Translations under genes and position numbers: made by a program
In this document: one piece after another, positions 41,868-45,352 of the stretch
How the letters are laid out: every line of letters starts with the position of its first letter
How positions within the stretch are numbered: the stretch's first letter is position 1
The notes under the pieces: model-generated
Database searches by the model: none
What the model was told of the DNA's origin: nothing
What the model saw: only the letters and a program-made list of their open reading frames with translations
Origin: an uncultured Acidaminococcus sp.
GTDB taxonomy: Bacteria; Bacillota; Negativicutes; Acidaminococcales; Acidaminococcaceae
Assembly (NCBI GenBank): GCA_900538365.1
Contig: UPXT01000014.1
Span: 1 to 45,352 of the forward strand
Length of the DNA: 45,352 nucleotides
Direction of reading: 5' to 3'

Positions 41868-42380
41868 ATGGACCAGAAGCGTTCCTACCATCCCGGCAAA
41901 TGGATCACCCTCATTGGGTTTTGCACGGCCATGGAAATCATCCTTGCCCGATTTCTCTCCCTTCACACATGGAACCTAAAGATTGGACTTAGTTTCCTGC
42001 CCGTTGCTGCCGCTGCTCTCTGCGGCGGTCCCCTTGCCGGCGGACTGACAGGCGCCCTGGGTGACCTCATCGGTGCAATTCTTTTCCCCGTAGGTCCCTA
42101 CTTTCCCGGCTTTACACTCTCCTCCTTTCTCGATGGCTATCTTTATGGTCTGATTTTTCGTCGCAGCCTAAGTCGAAAAGCCATCCTGCTCGCCGTCTTC
42201 CTTACCCAAGTCGGGGTCAGTTTCGTCCTCAACACTTACTGGTTGAGCGTACTCTTCCATACACCCATGATGAACCTGCTCTATCCCCGCCTCTTCCAGT
42301 GCGCGGTCGGCGTTGTCACAAAAACGATTCTCCTTTCCATTGTCTTGCCGCCTCTCAAAAAGCGGCTCTCCCAGTTTTGA
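41868..42380 (+). CDS. folT: Folate-family ECF transporter S component
   Basis: This 170-residue membrane protein has six hydrophobic segments and matches the folate-type substrate-binding S component of energy-coupling-factor transporters. Diagnostic stretches are ARFLSLHTWNLKIGLSFLPVA (about residues 25-45), GALGDLIGAILFP and GPYFPGFTLSSFLDGYLYGL (about 77-96). It needs a shared EcfA/A'/T module, which is not in the window. Its link to the ureohydrolase is unusual. It may be co-regulated for folate-glutamate salvage, in keeping with the AbgT/M20 and FtcD/Fhs/FchA genes elsewhere in the window. Confidence 0.85.
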   Translation: MDQKRSYHPGKWITLIGFCTAMEIILARFLSLHTWNLKIGLSFLPVAAAALCGGPLAGGLTGALGDLIGAILFPVGPYFPGFTLSSFLDGYLYGLIFRRSLSRKAILLAVFLTQVGVSFVLNTYWLSVLFHTPMMNLLYPRLFQCAVGVVTKTILLSIVLPPLKKRLSQF

Positions 42381-42437
42381 TTGATAAGGGGGTATCAGAA
42401 GAAGTTTTTCTTCCGGTGCCCGCTTTTTTCATACCAC

Positions 42438-42471
42438 AAAAAAGGGCCGACAGGAAACATCCTTCGGTCCC
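42438..42471 (-). terminator. Terminator of the P-type ATPase operon
   Basis: On the minus strand GGGACCGA and TCGGCCC form a bulged stem followed by T6, 27 bases past the ATPase stop codon. It may also stop rightward transcripts from folT. Confidence 0.6.
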
Positions 42472-42497
42472 TTCCTTAGGTTCTTTTATCCGCTTTT

Positions 42498-44618
42498 TTA
42501 AACAAATTCCTTGAGATTCGTCATGCTGTGAAGGCTGAGGGCAATGGTCGATCCATTGTGCAGCAATGCCGTTGTCGCTGGCGGCAGGATACCGGCTACG
42601 CCAAGGGCAATCAGCGCGGCATTAAAGGAAACAACAAAATCATAGTTGAAATTGACACGCTTCATGAGCAGGTTGCTCAGTTCCTTTAGAACAATGAGCT
42701 GATGCAAGTCGCGGGCCGAAATGGTGATATCGGCAATTTCACGGGCAATATCAGCCCCTTCGGCAATGGCAATCCCAGCGTCTGCTTCGGATAAGGCGGG
42801 GGAATCATTGATCCCATCGCCTACCATGACGACACGGTGTCCGTCGGCCTTGGCGGCTTTGACGAACTGGGCCTTTTCCTCAGGCAGGACTTCCGCATAA
42901 AACTGATCAAGCCCCAACGTTGCGGCTACGTTTTCTGCTGTCCGTTTGCTGTCTCCCGTCATCATGACAAGGTCCTGGAAGCCAACGCGGCGCAGCTCCT
43001 TCATGACCTCCACAGCTTCCGGGCGCAAGGGATCGGAAATGCAGATGATGGCCATAAGGACCCCATTTAAGGCCATAAAGACATGGGAATATTCGGGGGA
43101 ACGGCTTTCGAACAGGGCTTCCTGACCCGCCGGGACACGGCAGTGCTCATCTTCAAAGATGAAGTGATGGGACCCGATGACAATCCGTTTGTCCCCGACA
43201 CGGGAGGCGATTCCATGGGCTACGATGTATTCCACTTTACTATGGAGTTCATCATGGGTGATGCCTTCATCGGCAGCCTGACGCACAATGGCATTGGCCA
43301 CAGAGTGGGGAAAATGTTCTTCCAGGCAGGCGGCATAGCGAAGGACCTTTTCCCGAGTGTAGCCATCAAAACAAATGACGTCAGCAACCTTCGGCTTGGC
43401 AAGGGTCAGTGTCCCCGTCTTATCAAAGACAATGGTATCCGCCTCTGCCACCGCTTCGAGGAACTTGCCACCCTTGACCGTGATCTTGTAGGTACTGCAT
43501 TCACGCATGGCTGACAGTACCGCCAGCGGCATGGAAAGCTTGAGCGCACAGGAGAAGTCAACCATGAGGACCGCCATGGCCTTCATGACATTGCGCGTGA
43601 TCAGATAGGTCAGGAGGGTTCCGCCTAAGCACCACGGCACAAGACGGTCAGCCAAATGATTGGCCCTTCCTTCAAGGTTCGATTTAAAAGCTTCCGAATC
43701 CTCGATCATCTTAACGATCCGGTCAAAACGAGTATCCCCCACCGTTCCCGTCACACGGATGCGGATTTCCCCATCTTCCACAACGGTCCCAGCAAAGACG
43801 GGTCCATCGACGGTCTTACGAACCGGCATCGATTCACCTGTCATGGAAGCCTGGTTCACGAGGGCTTCACCGCCCGTCACCACCCCATCAAGGGGAATGG
43901 TACTTCCCATCTTGACACTGATGACATCGCCCTTATCCACTTCTGTTAAGGGCACTTCGATTTCCGTCCCATTTTCAAGGACCTTCCATGTGGTATCCAC
44001 GTTAATGGACATATGGGAAGCCAGATCATGAACGGATTTTTTTAGGGTCCACGCTTCCAGGATATCTCCAATTCCAAGCAGCAGCATGATCGAGCCGGCT
44101 GTACCAAGGTCGTTTTGAAGCATAGCCGCCGTAATGGCTGCTGCATCAAGGACCGGTACATCAAGGTTGCCTGAAAGAAGGCTCTTGACACCCTTACGGA
44201 TAAAGCCTAGTGTGTGATACCAAGCACGGAGCATGCGCACAGGCATGGGCAGGAACCACTTACAGGCAAAATGACGCGTCACATGGGAAATCAGGTGATT
44301 GCGGTAGGTCCGATTGAGGATCAGGGCATCCGCCTGATGCTTGCTGGACTTTTGGAGGCCCGGATCATTGGGGTCAAGATAGGCCAAGGTGTCCAAAAGA
44401 ATAGGACGAAGAAAAGCCCTCTTGTCCGGAGCAAAGGTAATCGCAACTTCGCCCGATGCACTGTAAAGCTTAACTTTACAAACTCCACTGATCCTTTCCA
44501 GGCTGGAAAGGATCACAGCGCCCTGCCGGGCATCAAACCCACGGAAGACGACTCCTTTAGCGGACAAGCAGCGAACATGGATCCGGTCCCGGACCTCATG
44601 AATCATTTGAAATTTCAC
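42498..44618 (-). CDS. P1B-type heavy-metal-transporting ATPase with non-canonical TM motif
   Basis: This 706-residue ATPase has the core motifs TGES (actuator domain), phosphorylation site DKTGTLT, HP-like HFPHS (nucleotide binding) and GDGINDSPAL. The N-terminal 80 residues form an HMA-like fold but without a CxxC metal site. The membrane metal motif that is usually CPC reads SCA in DFSCALKLSMP, so metal specificity probably differs from Cu+ or Zn2+/Cd2+ pumps. The start is a GTG at 44618 with AAAGGA upstream. The DUF6110-like gene precedes it by 35 bases in the same operon. The metal is unknown. Confidence 0.88.
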   Translation of the reverse strand: MKFQMIHEVRDRIHVRCLSAKGVVFRGFDARQGAVILSSLERISGVCKVKLYSASGEVAITFAPDKRAFLRPILLDTLAYLDPNDPGLQKSSKHQADALILNRTYRNHLISHVTRHFACKWFLPMPVRMLRAWYHTLGFIRKGVKSLLSGNLDVPVLDAAAITAAMLQNDLGTAGSIMLLLGIGDILEAWTLKKSVHDLASHMSINVDTTWKVLENGTEIEVPLTEVDKGDVISVKMGSTIPLDGVVTGGEALVNQASMTGESMPVRKTVDGPVFAGTVVEDGEIRIRVTGTVGDTRFDRIVKMIEDSEAFKSNLEGRANHLADRLVPWCLGGTLLTYLITRNVMKAMAVLMVDFSCALKLSMPLAVLSAMRECSTYKITVKGGKFLEAVAEADTIVFDKTGTLTLAKPKVADVICFDGYTREKVLRYAACLEEHFPHSVANAIVRQAADEGITHDELHSKVEYIVAHGIASRVGDKRIVIGSHHFIFEDEHCRVPAGQEALFESRSPEYSHVFMALNGVLMAIICISDPLRPEAVEVMKELRRVGFQDLVMMTGDSKRTAENVAATLGLDQFYAEVLPEEKAQFVKAAKADGHRVVMVGDGINDSPALSEADAGIAIAEGADIAREIADITISARDLHQLIVLKELSNLLMKRVNFNYDFVVSFNAALIALGVAGILPPATTALLHNGSTIALSLHSMTNLKEFV

Positions 44619-44653
44619 GATTGTCCCATCCTTTCTTCCTAGGAAATAAAGGC

Positions 44654-44944
44654 TTAGGCTTTATCTTCCACAGGTGTCAAGGCGTCTTCTTTAGCCTTCA
44701 TTTCAGCCAGTTCCGCTTCTTCCCGTTTACGATTTTCTTCCTTGGCTTGGGCCACGATATCATCAGCCTGGGCATTGAGGCAGGCCGCACTTTTTTCAGC
44801 GCATTTCTGTACACGCAGGGCAGCCGCCGTCGCGCCAATGGCTGCTTTTTTCATACATTTGCTCTTGAAAAAGACACGGGCCGCAAGCCCCAAAGCAGCA
44901 CCGCCCACAACCATACCAACATGCATCCACTCTTCTTTTTCCAT
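44654..44944 (-). CDS. Small DUF6110-like membrane protein
   Basis: This 96-residue protein has an N-terminal glycine/alanine-rich hydrophobic helix (about residues 8-25, GMVVGGAALGLAARVFF). An alanine-rich segment with two cysteines follows, and then a long charged helix, probably a coiled coil (about 60-90, QAKEENRKREEAELAEMK). The pattern resembles DUF6110 proteins found beside P1B ATPases. The ATG at 44944 has GAGGTG 6 bases upstream; a GTG 9 bases earlier overlaps that site. It is likely an accessory subunit or chaperone of the ATPase encoded next. Confidence 0.65.
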   Translation of the reverse strand: MEKEEWMHVGMVVGGAALGLAARVFFKSKCMKKAAIGATAAALRVQKCAEKSAACLNAQADDIVAQAKEENRKREEAELAEMKAKEDALTPVEDKA

Positions 44945-45021
44945 AGATAGCACCTCTTTCCAAGATAATATAAAACTAACTCATTAGGAGATTCTTTAGC
45001 TTTGAATCTCTTCATTTTATC

Positions 45022-45050
45022 ATTATAGCCTTTTCTTTCTCCTGAAACAA
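45022..45050 (-). promoter_or_regulatory. Candidate promoter for the DUF6110-ATPase operon
   Basis: On the minus strand TTGTTT (45045-45050) and TATAAT (45022-45027) are separated by 17 bases. A second TATAAT lies at 45149-45154. The whole stretch 44945-45180 is AT-rich and has no coding signal. Confidence 0.45.
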
Positions 45051-45158
45051 GCCAAAATCTTGATGATTCTTGCGAAAAGCTCAAAACATTTTTCAATTTT
45101 CGCCCATTTCCATTACATTTTATCATAATAATTCACATATTTTTTATCATTATATAAA

Positions 45159-45172
45159 TTAGAATTAACTAA
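45159..45172. promoter_or_regulatory. TTAG-N6-CTAA dyad upstream of the P-type ATPase operon
   Basis: TTAGAATTAACTAA has 4-bp arms with the same spacing as the palindrome at the HMA-ZIP promoter (28569-28584). It falls between the second TATAAT (45149-45154) and its -35 position. The 8 fixed bases are short enough to occur by chance in AT-rich DNA. Confidence 0.3.
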
Positions 45173-45183
45173 CATATATTTCA

Positions 45184-45224
45184 AAAATGAAAAACCACCT
45201 ACATAGCGGTTGGTTTTTCATTTT
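45184..45224. terminator. Terminator-like hairpin near the right edge
   Basis: AAAATGAAAAACCA and its exact complement (14 bp) flank a 13-base loop, with T-runs on both strands. It could terminate a leftward gene entering from beyond the window. Confidence 0.6.
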
Positions 45225-45295
45225 CGGGCATAGCCCTCATATTACTGGCGACGTACAAGTACGTTAAAAAATTGGTTGGTCAGCCATGCACGGGG

Positions 45296-45352
45296 TTACT
45301 TGCTACCCGTAAACGGGTCTCGTGGATCGAATATACTCAGTTGATCCGCTTC
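45296..45352 (-). CDS. Possible C-terminal end of a leftward gene, cut by the window
   Basis: One minus-strand frame is open from the window edge to a TAA at 45298-45296, giving 18 residues (EADQLSIFDPRDPFTGSK). The terminator-like hairpin about 70 bases beyond supports a leftward gene ending here. The fragment is too short to identify and could be a chance frame. Confidence 0.2.
   Translation of the reverse strand, partial: EADQLSIFDPRDPFTGSK

Noticed and set aside
42498..44618. Copper-exporting ATPase (CopA) assignment
   Set aside because: The CPC membrane motif and N-terminal CxxC are absent, so a copper call would be unsupported.

Overview
The window looks like ordinary chromosome of an anaerobic, amino-acid-fermenting, diderm member of the Firmicutes (Negativicutes). 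An Acidaminococcus-like organism fits best. This is an inference from gene content, not a database match: a glutamate formiminotransferase / formate-THF ligase / cyclodeaminase set, 5-oxoprolinase genes, a HydG maturase for [FeFe]-hydrogenase, Firmicutes-style obg-proB-proA order, and a MacA/MacB-type exporter. I see no prophage, insertion sequence, CRISPR array or rRNA. There is one tRNA gene.

Layout. 1-3.6 kb: a BCCT transporter and a sigma-54 enhancer-binding regulator, with a well-formed -24/-12 promoter and an upstream palindrome between them. 3.7-8.4 kb: a leftward ftcD-fhs-fchA operon (formiminoglutamate to glutamate, ammonia, formate and ATP) divergent from hutD and a short formate/nitrite-family channel. 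8.5-13.7 kb: an unidentified 531-residue protein, ftsH, mutY and an MTH1-like NUDIX hydrolase. 14-16.9 kb: an AbgT-family transporter convergent with an M20 glutamate carboxypeptidase. 17-20.8 kb: a 5-oxoprolinase operon (pxpA, NRAMP-like transporter, pxpB, pxpC). 21-24.2 kb: a MacA / ABC ATPase / MacB-type permease operon with a possible small membrane protein at its end. 24.4-28.1 kb: obg-proB-proA. 28.4-29.7 kb: tRNA-Arg(ACG) and an HMA protein plus ZIP transporter operon. 29.7-30.2 kb: a non-coding or small-ORF region that may be a decayed type I toxin/antisense locus. 30.2-33.8 kb: hydG, a secreted PepSY-like protein, and lemA with a TPM-domain protein. 33.9-38.5 kb: a COG0523 GTPase, a secondary alcohol dehydrogenase, and DUF1015-serC. 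38.8-42.4 kb: azlCD, an IclR regulator divergent from an atypical ureohydrolase and a folate-type ECF S component. 42.5-45 kb: a P1B-type ATPase with a small DUF6110-like protein. The right edge may hold the tail of another leftward gene.

Two themes recur. The first is glutamate supply: from histidine (FtcD), pyroglutamate (PxpABC) and probably folate-type conjugates (AbgT/M20), with a branch to proline (ProBA). The second is folate and one-carbon metabolism: FtcD, FchA, Fhs, the formate channel, AbgT/M20 and FolT. The strongest regulatory observations are the sigma-54 promoter with its candidate enhancer site, and a 19-bp dyad (one mismatch) that occurs upstream of both ftsH and lemA-TPM and so suggests a shared membrane-quality-control regulon. 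The most unusual protein is the ureohydrolase at 40887-41852, whose expected GGDH metal ligand is a cysteine.
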